The notes under the pieces: generated by a model | Seen by the model: the letters and a program-made list of their open reading frames with translations, nothing else | Databases searched by the model: none | Told to the model about the DNA's origin: nothing | Translations under genes and position numbers: made by a program | DNA from: Unio delphinus | Lineage: Eukaryota; Mollusca; Bivalvia; Unionida; Unionidae | DNA length: 64,000 bases | NCBI GenBank assembly: GCA_029339505.1 | Contig: JAQISU010000094.1 | Span: forward strand, 8,636,501-8,700,500 | Direction of reading: 5' to 3' | Shown here: positions 53,901 through 64,000 of the stretch, in pieces | How positions within the stretch are numbered: position 1 is the stretch's first letter | Layout of the letters: each line of letters begins with the position of its first letter

Positions 53901-56900
53901 GCCCCAGTGCTAGACATCACTATAACTGTCACACTACAGGCATCATAGCAATATGACTGAAAATTGTTAAAGCTATGTTAAAAATCAGACACAGCACATA
54001 TGCTGTCAGAAAAGTTTGAATGTTATGTTTGGCACAAAACATGTTTTGTATCAAAAAGTTGATATTGACCTACTTGTCATGTTCATGTTGCTAGGCCACA
54101 GGAATCTGTTTATCACACAAGATTTACTGATTATCATGTGACTTAAAATTAGAACTTGTGCAATAAAGCCTGAACTCCTCAAAATATCTATGGTGCATTA
54201 ATAATATAATGGAGTCTGGCAGCATGTTGTTGTGTATAGGGTTGTATTTTTTAGTCTTGGTAACCAAGGTATTATTTTTGTGTTGTGTGGTGGCCTTTTT
54301 CATGTGTGTTTCACACTACCTACACACCTATGCACACTCAATATTCTTTTTGTGTTTTGTGGTGGCCTTATTCATGTGTGTTTCACACTACCTACACACG
54401 TATGCACACTCGGTATTCTTTTTGTGTTGTGTGGTGACCTTATTCATGTGTTTCACAATACCTGCATATCTATGCACACTGTATTTTTTTGTGTTGTGTG
54501 GTGGCCTTATGTGTGTTTCACACTACCTGCACAAACATGCAGACCTATGCGCACTCTGTATTTTCCTTATTTTGTACCCAATAAAACCTAGCAAATTTGA
54601 CTTTCATGTGCCAAATCTGATTTTGAGCAAAGTAAAAATTCAAAAATCTTTGTATTTAGCAAGTACAAAAATAAAGAAAAAGAAGTAAAAAAAATAAAGA
54701 AAAAGAAAGAATTACAAAAATAAAGAAAAAGAAGTAAAAAAATAAAGCATAATCAGTCTGTCTTAGCTAGCTCTGTATTAAATTAATGGGTTGTGTGCAA
54801 AACACACTGCAACGGTGCAATTATAGTGTTTCTTTGTCTTCTTTAAGTAGTGTAGACAAAATCCTGGTTGAGATGGATTAGGAAGATGAATTTGAAATGT
54901 CATTGAGGATAAGAGTGGCTGAGGAAGAATCAACTTCGACAAATAACATGAAGAAACAATTGCAGCAGTTTATCACATCAGACAGCATGGATGTTCAATT
55001 CTGTAAGGCAAATACTGGTACTTTCGGCTGACTGTGTAATGTTGTAGCAGGAATGACTTCTCTCGCTACATAAAATTGGAGAAAAACAAAGAGACTGACA
55101 AGGCTAGGAGAATGACTCTAATTGCATCCTTCTTTTACAAGGTTACAAGATGGTATAATAATGTGTTAGTAACTTTGTGAGTAACTAATAGTGTACGCTT
55201 GTCCGGAATACTGAAAACTGACATGAAATTTTTAAACTGTCCCTGAAAGTAATGAAAAGCATTTTCAGGAGGTGCACAGTTGCGCACCTGACTGCACATG
55301 CCCAGAAATCCATTCATGCATGCCCAAGATAATGACAGGTCGAAGTTGATAATGGATATCTTCAAAGTTCCTTTGACCAGGAATATATATCATGGATAAG
55401 GATGCTGAATCTGTCATTGATAACTGTGATATATCAAATGCATCAGTTGTAATGGAAACAACCCCACAGAAGAAGGTGTAATTGTAGTAAGAATTTCAGA
55501 AGTCAGCGTGCTAGCAATACAAATGGTTTATCTTCAGAGAATAATATCCAAACATTAATTTCATAAAATGTCAGCAAAATAATGCTAATGCAACTGCAGG
55601 GTGGTTCATATGAAGATTTCAATTTTAACAGAGCATATATCTATATATAGATGCACATTGAAACAGTCACTGGATTTGGTGATCAGTACTGCAACTCATT
55701 TGCTTGCTTAGCAGCCCAGAACCCCACCTTAATTTATCAAGGGAGACTAAATGAATAGGAAGAACCCCACTAAGACACTCTCAGTAGGAAGCCCTCCCAA
55801 ATATCTTTCACTTTATTAAAGGCCCAGTTTTTCAGATCATGGGGCAATACAGCACAAAGAAAAAATAAGAACTGATTAAAGTGCCTCAGGATTTACATTC
55901 ATGGCATAATCATGTTTGGGTGATGTATTTGATGAAGAAACTAATTTCTGTGTAAAATATGTTTCTTTGATAATACAGTCACACCTGTCGTGATGGTCAC
56001 CTGTATTCAGCAGTGACCTGGTAACAACAGCCATTCTGATTTCCTAATTGCAATTCTATCTCCTTTATAAATGTCCTGTTTTAATGGTCACCTGTCTTCA
56101 ATTGTCAGATGCAAGGTGCTTCCTAACCAAACAATGGTTTGTGCCTGTATGACAGGTATTTGCCTGTGAATGAAAGTTATCCCTGAATAAAAAACATATT
56201 CATCTTTGAGAAGAGATATGAGTTACATCCCTTTTCATCAGGGTCAGGGTCATTCATTATTAAAAATGTATCTGTAAAGGCAGGTAAGGTTTCAGTTCAT
56301 GGCTGACCATGAATAGCCATATACAGCCTCTTTTTGTTTTCTGTTCATCACAGGTGTCTCAGGTAAGTTGACTGTCTTTTAATTTTGGTGAGTTGAGCAA
56401 CTAATTCAGCTATTGTTTTTTTATACAGTCCTACCTGTTTATATCGATATCGCTTATCTCGACAAGCCGCCTATGTCGACATAAAAGCAAAATCCTGGTC
56501 CCATGGTCAACTATTACTATCAAATTGTCATGCTTATATCGATGTCGAGATAAAGGAAAAACGTATATGTCGACAGAAGCCATTGGTCCCAGCTTGAATA
56601 AATCCTTTGTTTTCAAAACGTTTATGTCAACAAGCTGCCAGTTAAGACCAATACTTTGTTCAACAATTAGTTGATCTTGCCGCCAGGCTTTTGATGTTGC
56701 GGTTGGATAAAAAAAAACATAGCAGCACATTTTCTCACTACTCTGCAGCTAGTTTAGTCTTTGATCTTGCCGCCTAGCTTGTGGGTCATGTTCTTCAGAT
56801 GTACTCTTACAATGACAACATGTACATCTGTCGGTCTTTCAGCCACTGAATTTTCTGATTGTAAATATCATCATTGCTAAAAGGATCAATTGATGAACAC

Positions 56901-59900
56901 AATTTCCCAATCAACAGGTGGTCAAAGCAGGACTAGCAAGCCATTCAGGAAATTGATGCATACAGAGGACTCCTGTATATGTGATTTTCTGAATCACATA
57001 TATAAAAATTGCGTGAAAATACAGATTACGCGTTTTCAAGACCTTTGAAAGTGATCGGTGATTAAAACAAGTTTTTTTTTTTTGCTGTGAAAGTTTCATT
57101 TTTAACTTTATTTAAATTTACTATGGCTACCGACAGCAGGGTTAAACGCAAATTAAATTTACAGTCTTTGGAAACTAAATATCTGGCTGTTAAGGAAGTT
57201 AAGGGATGAACATCTCGCAAAGCGGTCTGTGAAATTTTTTCACTTAAAAATATCATGTCCAGGAAGGATGAAAGCTGCTGAGTCTATAAAGAAAGACTAA
57301 GTTGAAGGTAACTGCGCTCCCCAAAGGAAGAAGCAAGACTGCTACATTTGAAGATGTGGAGGAAGCATCAGAATTGTTCAATGAAGCATTATCGAACAAA
57401 CTTAGTGTGGAGAACTTCGCTGCAACAAGTGGTTGGTTCAGTCGCTTTAATGTTCGTCATAACATCGGATACAAAAGTATTTGTGGAGAATACATGTACT
57501 GTTGACAGTTTTTCACTTCCCTGTGAATAGCCCCATCCCCTAGGTAGCCTCAATACGATGGGTACAGACTGACCAAAATCGAGGTCAATTTAAGTACATG
57601 TACATGAAGCATGTAACTGACAACTTCCCAACCACGTGCTAATGCCGACGTTGAATATCATAATGTTGTTCATATCAGGATGTGATCAATGCAATATTTT
57701 AATTATGCTATTCACTGACGACGGGTCTCCCTTTGCTGACGAATTTTAAACTTTTTTTTCAGCCCCCCCTCCCCAACACTTACCTCGGCATCCGCCTATG
57801 TGGACAATATATCCTCGGGCCCGAGGATGTCGAGATAAACGGGTAGGACTGTATCATAAACAACCTAAAATCAATAATCAATGTATATTTTTTAAAGTCA
57901 GTGATGATTTTATATCTGAGATGGAATAAAGTGAACATAATACAGTAATCAATTGTGGAAATATATATTTGGGACAGAACAATATGTATCAGTAATTATG
58001 ATTTTGTTGTACAGTGCACATTAACAATATTGATAATGTAATGATAATAATGATGATAGTAATAACAATATTTGGTACATATTATTTGTTCAAAAATCAA
58101 TTTTAAAAGGTGAACCTTTACACAGCTGTTGCACTTCTATGCCAAAATAAATCAAAAGACATGGTTAACATTATTTTTGGAGGGTTTTATGAGGTAATGG
58201 ATATTTACCTAAATTGTTATGATGAGGTAAGTACTATCAAACAAACAGTATTTGCTGTAAACATTGTCATCTCATTCCACACTGTTTTCTGCTATATCTT
58301 GAACTATACTGATATGGACATGTGTTCAGAGTAGTATGAAAATATTGTGGCAAACTAGGTCACTGGGTCATCCAGACCAAAATTGTATGACCTAGTTTTG
58401 GAGTCAATTCATAACTGTCAGGAGTGTTATGTTTGGGACAAGGAAATCTTATTATTTTGGTTCAATGATTTTTCTTGCTAGTACTTGTAAACTTAAGTGG
58501 ACTCAATTAGATGAATTTAAACCAATTGTACTTGAGGTCTTAAGTGGTCTCAGTTGGATGGATTTAATCCACCTGTACTAGTGGTCTTCAGTCACCTGTA
58601 CTATTAGTCTTAGATGGACTCAGGTGGATTTATTCCACCAGTACTAGTAGTGATAGGTGATCACTGATTGATTTAACCACCTGTACTAGTAGTTCTAGGT
58701 GATCTCAGATAGATTTAGTTGACCAGTACTAGTAGTCATTGTTGGACTCAATTAGATGGATTTATCTGCTTGTACTTATAGTCTTAGGTGATATTAATTG
58801 AATGGATTTAACCACTTGGACTTGTAGTGACTCAATTAAATAATTTAACTACCCATACTAGTAGTCCCACATGGACTTGTTTGGACCATCTATACTATCA
58901 GTTTTAGGTGGTGTCAATTTGATGGATTTAACCATATCATATAAACAGTAAATTATGAAGTCGAGTAAATCAAGTTGGTTTGATTTACAGGGAAACTTTT
59001 TAAAGTTTTCCACACAACTGACATATGGTTAAATGTAGCATAATGATTAGTTCCAATTTGAGTTAGTTAAATTTTAAACAAGCTAATTGTAATGGGAGTT
59101 GCATTGTTTATGTTACAGGTCTGCAAAAACTGACAGTAACAGTAAACTGACAGTAACAGTATTGTTATTTTAACTATCAGTTTACATTATGAAGTAGAGG
59201 AGAGAAAAAAATTAACATAGAATTTTGGGAGATGAGATTAAAGAATTTCTAAACTTAAGTGACTTTTCAAAATCATTAAACACATTGAATACATAGACAT
59301 AAAAGAAAAGAGGTTGGCATGCTTTCTATTTAAAATTACACATCATGCATGAGAGACAGATAATTAAATTTGAGTACATGACCAGTATCCATGTGATTGG
59401 GCCAAGTATACCGTAATTGTTTTTTTTTTTGAACCAGACAAAAACATTTATTTTTCACATTGAAAGGTAAAGGTTTGGGCCAAATGTAAATCACTGAGTG
59501 ATTCACTGAAGAATTGTATATTGTTATGAAGCTTATGATGAAAATAAAACCAGTCTTATGCTTAAAGTGCAATTAAATACCAACAAACGATGTCTTAGTT
59601 TGAATACCTACACCTAGCATCATGATAAACAAATTATTGTAAGTATAAGGCATCTTTTACTTCTTTAATCAGTAATTAGGATTTCTATTGATGATTTTGG
59701 TCGCCTTGTTGATGCATGGTACATGTTTTATTTCTTTCATGTGTTATTCTGGATTGATCTACATTATCTCTCTGCCTTTATCTTTTATTGAAATGGTAAC
59801 TGCAATATCTATCAATAATAGCTATAGCAGTGTGCATGCACTGTGTAGTTTGTGTAATCAAGGTAATTTTGCTATACTGTAGCATGGCTTATGTAATCAA

Positions 59901-62140
59901 GGTAACTCAATGCTGAACAATAACTTGGCTGAAGCTGAAATGGAGAGGTCATTCAGTTTGACATCCAATTTGTTTTCTTTCTACTTTTTTTTTTATAAAT
60001 AATAGAGGGTTAATAAAATGAGTGCTATAAAGGATTTTTCAAAAAATCATCTTGTTTTTTGTTACTTAGCATTTTAAATATACGTTCTTGGCCTGAAACT
60101 TGTCCAAGAATAAGAGAATTGTTATAAAGGATTTTTCAAAAAATCATCTTGTTTTTTGTTACTTAGCATTTTAAATATACGTTCTTGGCCTGAAACTTGT
60201 CCAAGAATAAGAGAATTGTTATAAATATCACTTTCATGAAAGTACTAAATAGAGCCATTGGAATATATGACATGTCATTTATTATTTTTGTCTCATCACC
60301 TAGTTTTGGAATATATGACATGTCATTTATTTTATTTGTCTCATCGCCGGGTTTTGGAATATGTCATTTATTATTTTTGTCTCATCACCTAATTTTGAAA
60401 TATATGACATGTCATTTATTTTATTTGTCTCATTGCCTATTTTAGGAATATATGATGTCATTTTTTTGGCTCGTTGCATAGTTTAGGAATATATGACATG
60501 TCATTTATTTTATTTGTCTCATCGCCTAGTTTTGGAATATATGACATGTCATCTATTATATTTGTCTCATTGCCTATTTTAGGAATATATGACGTCATTT
60601 TTTTTTATCTCATTGCATATTTTAAGAATATATGACATGTCATTTTTTTTTTGTCTCATTGCATAGTTTAGGAATATATGACATGCCATTTTATTATTTA
60701 TTGCCTATTTTAGGAATATATGACATGTCATTTTTTTGGTCTCATTGCCTAATTTTGGAATATATCACATGTCATTTATTATTTTTGTCTCATTATATTG
60801 TTAACATATTTATAAAGACAAATTTTCATTTCAAATATGTATTTTTGCGACGGGATTTAGAGAGAGATATCTATATGCAAATTTAACTTTTTTTGGATAT
60901 TAATTAATTTATTGGTTGTTATCCTAATATCACAGTAATAATTTGTAATAGCAGTATAGCACAGATATGCTATATGCTATGTTGATCAGGAAATACACTT
61001 TTATCTGATGCATATTTTATCAGATGCATATTTTTAAATAACTTAGCTTCTTGGAATATTATGGACTCTTTTCTGTCTTGCCAACACCTGGAGTTCAACA
61101 TCTTTGTCTTTGTAAACATCCATTAAGATTTTTGTCAGCTCATGCTAGTGTAGAGATAGCAGTCACTTGTCTGTGGTTGCCATGGCCATGGTTTTGGTTG
61201 CAGTGTTTCAACAATGCATAGATTGTGGTCTTGACATGCAGGCCTGGCCTTCTATAATGTTGATGCTTTTCATATTTGTACAATAAAATCAAATGACTGG
61301 TTAAAGTCAGATTTTTAGTCCTTTGCTTTTAGCTGATATATGAAATAATTTTACTTTTCTTTTCAGTCCATTTTAGGTGATCATCCATTTATTGTTAAAT
61401 GTCAGGAATATTGGCAATCAAGGAAGCATGTATATATAGGTGAGTATCATAAACACTGCTGTCTCAGTGTGATTATGTATTTCAGGGAGTACATAAAGTA
61501 GTTCATTGTTTACAGATCTTTTGGTTTGGTGAGAACATAATGTCTGTTCTACATCCCAGAACCTGCAAGTAGTTCTGGGTTTGAATTCATGAACTGCATT
61601 CCCAATAACTTCATCAGTTGTATCAACCTCAACACAAATATGGTAATTGTTTAACAATTATTCAGACAATAATGAATAATATAATTTATTGCTCAGATCA
61701 TTTCTTGTGTCTTATACTTTCAGAGTTACATGTATTTTATTGCAATGTATTAGTTGTTAGAAACATTTTAAAACAGCATGATACAATTTATTATATAGTG
61801 ATGCTATACAAAAATCAGATTTTTTAAACAGGAATTATGTATCTCCTTTCAAGCTGATCAACATTGTTGAGTTAGATTTCAACTGTTTATAAATAATTTA
61901 ATTTTGAAGAAGCATCAAATCAAATGTTATTGGTTAGATTTAATTAATATGTTTAGGTATTTATTCAAATAGTATGGATGTGCAATGAGAGAGGCTTTCA
62001 CAAACTCATAATAAATTGATTCATATTTTCAGTGTTAGAATATGTGCCTCATGGAGACATGTTCACCTTGTGGACATTCCATGGATTTTTCCCAGAGAGT
62101 TTGGTCAAACTTTATGTTGCTGAAATGGCCATCGTTCTAG
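46080..62140 (+). CDS. RSKR: Ribosomal S6 kinase-related protein kinase, partial (5 exons seen)
   Basis: Predicted serine/threonine kinase of the poorly characterised RSKR/SgK494 group (Drosophila S6KL). Five exons (547 nt, about 182 residues) give a linker with FLPDFPKR, the glycine-rich loop [10 protein letters not shown], the ATP-anchoring lysine in YAMK, the alphaC glutamate in KDEAAIQ, the [13 protein letters not shown] strand, the hinge-like [11 protein letters not shown] and the helix up to AEMAIVL. The next exon should hold the HRD catalytic loop; it is not seen before 64000. At least one exon lies upstream, since the first seen exon has an acceptor and no start codon. The linker FLP(D/E)FP ahead of the kinase domain is the main reason for choosing RSKR over other AGC-type kinases. 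'Protein kinase' is near certain; the symbol is a similarity inference. Confidence 0.82.
46465..46665. repeat. About 60-bp minisatellite, left half
   Basis: GAACTATAACTTGATG..TTTAGTTACAGCCAGACATA and ATCTTTATTGATAT units, three copies. The same repeat resumes at 48612-48830 after about 1.95 kb of inserted DNA. Confidence 0.75.
46796..46883. repeat. (CT)n microsatellite
   Basis: About 43 CT units, following a C-rich run. The (LS)n and (RE)n frames are artefacts. Confidence 0.97.
47207..48227. mobile_element. TIR element filled with microsatellite (about 1.0 kb)
   Basis: Left end ATAGCCCTGTTCAATAAGGG continuing TTGTTA, and the exact inverse at 48194-48227, with GGGAGGTAA-like boxes inside both. 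No transposase. The centre (47343-47993) is (TA)n and (GA)n with repeated TATAGAGGAATA and its inverse. No target duplication recognised. Confidence 0.7.
47343..47993. repeat. Palindromic compound microsatellite
   Basis: (TA)n, (GA)18 at 47384-47420, then TATACATATAGAGGAATATA units at about 47430, 47457, 47704 and 47731, and the inverse TATATTCCTCTATATGTATA at about 47810, 47841, 47876 and 47906, all linked by (TA)n. The two sets face each other across the (TA)n centre near 47775. Confidence 0.92.
48339..48433. mobile_element. CTGGTTCCC hairpin MITE, copy 2
   Basis: TAGTCTGGTTCCCTGTTTAG...ATGCTCCCTGCG, then ATGGAGCAAACAAATCAAGG and AACCAG. More diverged arms than copy 1 at 25091. Confidence 0.75.
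48612..48832. repeat. About 60-bp minisatellite, right half
   Basis: Continues the array of 46465-46665 with GAACTATAACTTGATGTATT, TTAGTTATAGCCAGACATAA and three more diverged units. Confidence 0.7.
48840..51408. mobile_element. Foldback element containing a 2.4-kb minisatellite
   Basis: Left arm AGTCCTACAATGTAGATGCC then GATCTACCATCATC; right arm (51355-51408) GATGGTAGATCTGGGTCTGT then ATGCAGTTGGACTAG, its inverse. Same family as 52720-52890 and 30945-31118, which are only about 170 bp long. Here the centre has expanded to about 65 tandem 37-bp units. Confidence 0.85.
48925..51357. repeat. 37-bp minisatellite, about 65 copies, with higher-order repeats
   Basis: Unit CTTCTGATAAACTGCATAGA plus TCCTGACATTGCTATTA. 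Variant units (GATACACTG, ACTATATAG, GCTGTTAC, CCCGACATT) recur in the same order 740 bp apart (49246 and 49986), exactly 20 units, and 444 bp apart (50405 and 50849), exactly 12 units. Confidence 0.95.
51727..51792. repeat. (CATA)n microsatellite by the kinase exon B acceptor
   Basis: About 16 CATA units ending 31 bp before exon B starts. The polypyrimidine stretch TTGTTTTCCATTTTTGG lies between. Confidence 0.97.
51823..51906 (+). CDS. RSKR: RSKR-like exon B: glycine-rich loop and VAIK lysine
   Basis: 84 nt, 28 codons. Encodes [20 protein letters not shown] and then DKKFYAMK. The ATP-binding loop reads K-G-A-F-G-N-V and the catalytic lysine lies in YAMK; both are intact. Acceptor GGTGCAG, donor GTATGG. 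A (CATA)n microsatellite ends about 30 bp upstream of the acceptor. Confidence 0.93.
52294..52475 (+). repeat. SINE family B, 3'-truncated copy
   Basis: TGGTGGCCTGTTAAGGTTAG head, B box GGGTTTGAACC, then GCAGCTGCCACACTTGATGC and TCAGCATTAAGAGG, co-linear with the copy at 53686. In the intron between kinase exons B and C. Confidence 0.8.
52720..52890. repeat. Foldback 'CAACTGCAAAC' element, short copy
   Basis: AATCCAACTGCATCCTACAT, AGATCCAGCTCTGTCATCCC and TTGGTTACTCCTAAAAACAC, then inverse arm GGATCTGTGCAATTTGTAGT plus CGGACT. Gives the ancestral length without minisatellite expansion. Confidence 0.75.
53220..53288 (+). CDS. RSKR: RSKR-like exon C: alphaC helix
   Basis: 69 nt, 23 codons. 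Encodes [20 protein letters not shown] and then AIQ, the alphaC helix carrying the glutamate that pairs with the exon B lysine. Acceptor TTTTAG, donor GTAAAA, phase 0 on both sides. Confidence 0.88.
53337..53545. repeat. Foldback 'CAACTGCAAAC' element, diverged copy
   Basis: GTTCAAATGCAAACTGGAAA, TTTAGGAGTAATCAGTAGAA and GGCAGATCAGGGTCCATGTT match the family motifs. It starts about 50 bp after kinase exon C. Confidence 0.65.
53686..53968 (+). repeat. SINE family B, longest plus-strand copy
   Basis: CTGGTGGCCAAGTGTTTAGA head, B box GTGGGTTCGATTCC, CAGCTGCCTTGCTTGGCGCT, CAGCATTAAGATGTTAG and a palindromic GCATCATGCTACATG region ending in ATCATAGCAATATGACTGA. Confidence 0.88.
54255..54560. repeat. 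75-bp minisatellite, four copies
   Basis: Unit TTTTTGTGTTGTGTGGTGGC with CATGTGTGTTTCACACTACC and ACACCTATGCACACTC. The 159- and 119-codon open frames across it are repeat artefacts with matching repeated peptides. Confidence 0.9.
54660..54745. repeat. A-rich AAATAAAGAAAAAGAAGT repeat
   Basis: Three units of about 30 bp. Simple A-rich repeat. Confidence 0.8.
54870..55480 (+). pseudogene. Decayed coding-like stretch
   Basis: Short plus-strand frames of protein-like composition broken by stops: [20 protein letters not shown] then [12 protein letters not shown] (about 54888-54985), and [20 protein letters not shown] then METTPQKKV (about 55392-55480). May be a dead transposon gene; no family recognised. 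Confidence 0.25.
55481..56425. other. Kinase intron C-D, with one half of a Tigger-type end
   Basis: CAGTCACACCTGTCGTGATG (55977) resembles the left end of Tigger-type MITEs with GGTCACCTGT boxes up to about 56140. No matching right end was found. Otherwise nothing recognised. Confidence 0.4.
56426..57851 (+). mobile_element. pogo/Tigger-type element, complete ends (1426 bp)
   Basis: Ends CAGTCCTACC...GGTAGGACTG, flanked by TA (56424-56425, 57852-57853). Subterminal TATCGATATCGCTTATCTCG and (inverse) GATGTCGAGATAAACG. Carries a broken transposase N-terminus (57123-57500). Partner of the truncated copy at 2562. Confidence 0.9.
57123..57506 (+). pseudogene. pogo-type transposase, N-terminal CENP-B-like part
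   Basis: ATG at 57123, then [20 protein letters not shown], a stop after [16 protein letters not shown], and in a shifted frame [40 protein letters not shown] and [12 protein letters not shown]. This is the Psq plus CENP-B double helix-turn-helix region of Tigger transposases (GWFxRFKxRH motif). Stops and frameshifts; no DDE domain. Confidence 0.82.
57854..58489. other. Kinase intron C-D
   Basis: AT-rich intron; an open frame at 58110-58334 has no recognised domain. Confidence 0.45.
58490..58935. repeat. Diverged CTAGTAGT / GGTGGACTCA minisatellite
   Basis: Units of about 55-65 bp with GTACTAGTAGTCTTAGGTGG and CTCAATTGGATGGATTTAAC recur about seven times with many changes. Confidence 0.75.
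58936..60025. other. Kinase intron C-D
   Basis: AT-rich, CpG-poor intron; no exon or element recognised. Confidence 0.45.
60026..60222. repeat. 97-bp perfect tandem duplication
   Basis: TATAAAGGATTTTTCAAAAA through AATAAGAGAATTGT occurs at 60026 and again at 60123 with no visible difference; a third unit begins at 60220 and ends at once. Probably very recent, or an assembly artefact. Confidence 0.93.
60235..60800. repeat. 48-bp minisatellite with palindromic TGACATGTCA
   Basis: Unit GGAATATATGACATGTCATT plus TATTTTATTTGTCTCATCGC and CTAGTTTT, about 11 copies with indels. Each unit holds the 10-bp palindrome TGACATGTCA. Open frames here are artefacts. Confidence 0.92.
61367..61439 (+). CDS. 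RSKR: RSKR-like exon D
   Basis: 73 nt encoding [20 protein letters not shown] and then HVYI. The DHPFIV motif is the usual kinase beta4 entry (HPFIV), and HVYIVLEY continues across the splice. Acceptor TTTCAG, donor GTGAGT; ends with the G of a split valine codon. Confidence 0.92.
62033..62140 (+). CDS. RSKR: RSKR-like exon E: hinge and following helices
   Basis: 108 nt encoding [20 protein letters not shown], then [27 protein letters not shown] is the hinge and alphaD, and [13 protein letters not shown] the alphaE helix before the catalytic loop. Acceptor TTTCAG, donor GTAGGT. Ends with the G of the glycine that normally starts the segment before HRD. Confidence 0.93.
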
Positions 62141-62777
62141 GTAGGTAACAAAAAGCAAAACACATTTAGATTGATTCAAGAAAATAGAGACAATGAAAAT
62201 ATGTTCTACAGTTTACAATTCATACAGGAAAAGGGTGGAAGTAGTAATATTGCAACAGTTTCATTGTCAGGGTTATTCAAGATAACGAATTCTTTTATGC
62301 TTGCAGTCTAGACTAGTAGTTAACAGATTTTAACAGGTCTTGACCTCATTGAATCTGACATGTTTGGTGTCATCATGTTATGTAACTTATTGTACAATTT
62401 GGAAGGTGTCACTCAACGTAAGAAAATTTTAATATTTATCCTTTGATCTCTACATGATGGTAGGTGAGGGTTCAGGATTTTCAAATATTGTTTGAGTACA
62501 TTCCCCAATAACATTATTATTAGTAAATTAAATTCTGCTACCTCTGTGGTTCTGAAGACCTCCAAAAATCCTTTGAATATCTTTATGATTTCAATCCACC
62601 CAAGTCAGTTTATTAGCAGATAGTAAGGTTCCTTTTACTGCATGCTGTAAATATTAGTTTTGAATTGGGATCAATATTTATGTGAATTGTTTACACAATG
62701 TGTACATCTTTCATTGTGACTTTGTGCTCCATCTTGTTATTGTTGGTATGTGTTTGTTGCTTGTTGTTAGCAAGCAA
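62141..62777. other. Kinase intron after exon E
   Basis: AT-rich intron, no exon recognised. Searched for the HRD-containing exon without success. Confidence 0.45.

Positions 62778-62866
<89 letters not shown>
62778..62866. repeat. (TG)n(TA)n microsatellite
   Basis: Short (TG)5 then about 40 TA units. Confidence 0.97.
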
Positions 62867-62868
<2 letters not shown>

Positions 62869-62945
62869 ATCCCTACTAAGAAAAGTTTCTTTTCTTTAAT
62901 ATACACAAAGGGTAATAACTTTTTGCCCATTACCTCCCCTGCCAT
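62867..62945 (-). repeat. GGGAGGTAATGGGCAA interspersed repeat
   Basis: On the minus strand GGGGAGGTAATGGGCAAAAA, GTTATTACCCTTTGTGTATA and a CTTTTCTTAGTAGGG end. Matches about 1008-1092 on the plus strand. It abuts the (TA)n tract. Confidence 0.6.
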
Positions 62946-64000
62946 TGCTAAGCACCACATGTTTTTCAGTTCAGTCTTCATACAAGATACCTTTTGTTAA
63001 TCCATACCAAATCTGTGTTAAATTTGAACCATCCTAATAGGATTTTTTATTTATTTGGATTAATATTCATTCTTAAGGTGCTAAATGTTTAGTTTCTTTT
63101 AATTTTTCATATATTTTGTGAAGTATGTCACTTTTTCAGACTTGGTTAATTTGACCCAATAAGTTACAGGTGTTGTTTTTAGCAAATTATTAAAATGCTA
63201 TGTTGTTAATTTATACATTTTGGTCGTGTTATGTAGTATAAATTATGATGGAGATACAGTATAGGAGTACTGGACATACAGAGTTATTGGCCCTAGTGTA
63301 TACAGTATAGGAGTACTGTATACACTAGGCAGTCAGTACCTGCACCTACTGGACTGCTTTCCACACAAACGGTAACCATAACAAAAATACTCCATATGAA
63401 TCAGCTATCCATATTAGTAGAACTAAATTGTCCGTTGGAACTGGTTTTTCCAGTTTTCACTGCTTTCCTTCAGAATATTGACCATGCATTATATAGAGAC
63501 TATGTCATTCATCATTGCTGACACAGGGAATCATTTTTTAAAACTGGAAGCAGAGCATAAGAGACTTCACAAAACGGATGTGAATTACTCCTGAGCACCA
63601 GCCCTACTATGATCTGATTATGGAGTGGACAGGTTATAATATCAAGGCTGCTATCAAAGACACATAACAGGTCTTGCTGGGTTAGGAATGCCCACCACTG
63701 GCTACCACCATGCATGATTATTGACAATGAAGACGTCTCTTTCCTTCTGGCTGTTGCCCCCAGTCAACAAAATTCATGGAGATTACAGATATGATGTCAG
63801 GACATATCTGTGACCCAAAGTAAAAAGAGGCTTTCATTTCTGAGAGCCATGTGCCAGCAACATTTTCATTACAATGGTACAAAACACTTTCCACCACCTA
63901 CCATTCTGAACTCTGGGTGTTACATAAAAATTCAGCAGTAATTAACATGGCTGCCTTACTGTTTGTGATCAGAGAAATCCATTGTCATAAACTTAGTTGA
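62946..64000. other. Kinase intron, right end of window
   Basis: A 20-bp TACAGTATAGGAGTACTG stretch occurs twice (63257 and 63301). Otherwise no element or exon recognised. The small open frame at 63512-63727 is unsupported. Confidence 0.4.

Noticed and set aside
54209..54688. 159-codon frame with repeated HVCFTLPTH motifs, membrane-protein-like
   Set aside because: It coincides exactly with the 75-bp minisatellite (75 is divisible by three) and has no domain or splice context.
60197..60886. Frames with repeated GIYDMSFI peptide
   Set aside because: Translation of the 48-bp minisatellite.

Overview
The window is a stretch of AT-rich nuclear DNA from an invertebrate animal, most likely a bivalve-type mollusc. 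The organism is inferred from intron-rich metazoan genes, (TA)n and (GA)n tracts, tRNA-derived SINEs, hairpin MITEs, minisatellites and the spread of CpG; no species can be named. There are no operons and no intact single-exon genes. Genes were found by translating short exons and checking that GT/AG splice sites and codon phase join them.

Two host genes are supported, and they diverge. On the minus strand, 13 exons between 31376 and 4162 encode most of a mitochondrial-type thioredoxin reductase (TXNRD2-like). They cover the FAD-binding start, the CVNVGC redox motif, the NADPH domain and the start of the dimerisation domain. The first (leader) exon, one approximately 20-nt micro-exon and the C-terminal exons with the expected selenocysteine end were not found; the C-terminal part should lie left of base 1. 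On the plus strand, five exons between 46080 and 62140 encode the N-terminal part of a protein kinase resembling RSKR/SgK494 (Drosophila S6KL). The catalytic-loop exons should lie right of base 64000. The two genes have no evident functional link beyond divergent orientation.

Layout: 1-740, 178-bp satellite; 741-4160, repeats and a broken pogo/Tigger copy; 4162-31376, TXNRD2, with introns holding SINEs, a solo LTR (13860-15301), a deleted hAT-like element (19221-21214), a 38-bp minisatellite, two Tigger-type MITEs and a piggyBac-like MITE; 31377-46079, intergenic or 5' gene territory with a CpG-rich block (about 35.2-40.4 kb), two pogo-type elements, three hairpin MITEs and a hAT-like deletion derivative; 46080-62140, the kinase gene, whose first intron carries a TIR element full of microsatellite and a 2.4-kb, 37-bp minisatellite that lies inside a foldback element; 62141-64000, repeats and unassigned intron.

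The most striking content is the repertoire of non-autonomous DNA elements with recognisable ends and target-site duplications, and the repeated pattern of minisatellites or microsatellites growing inside such elements.
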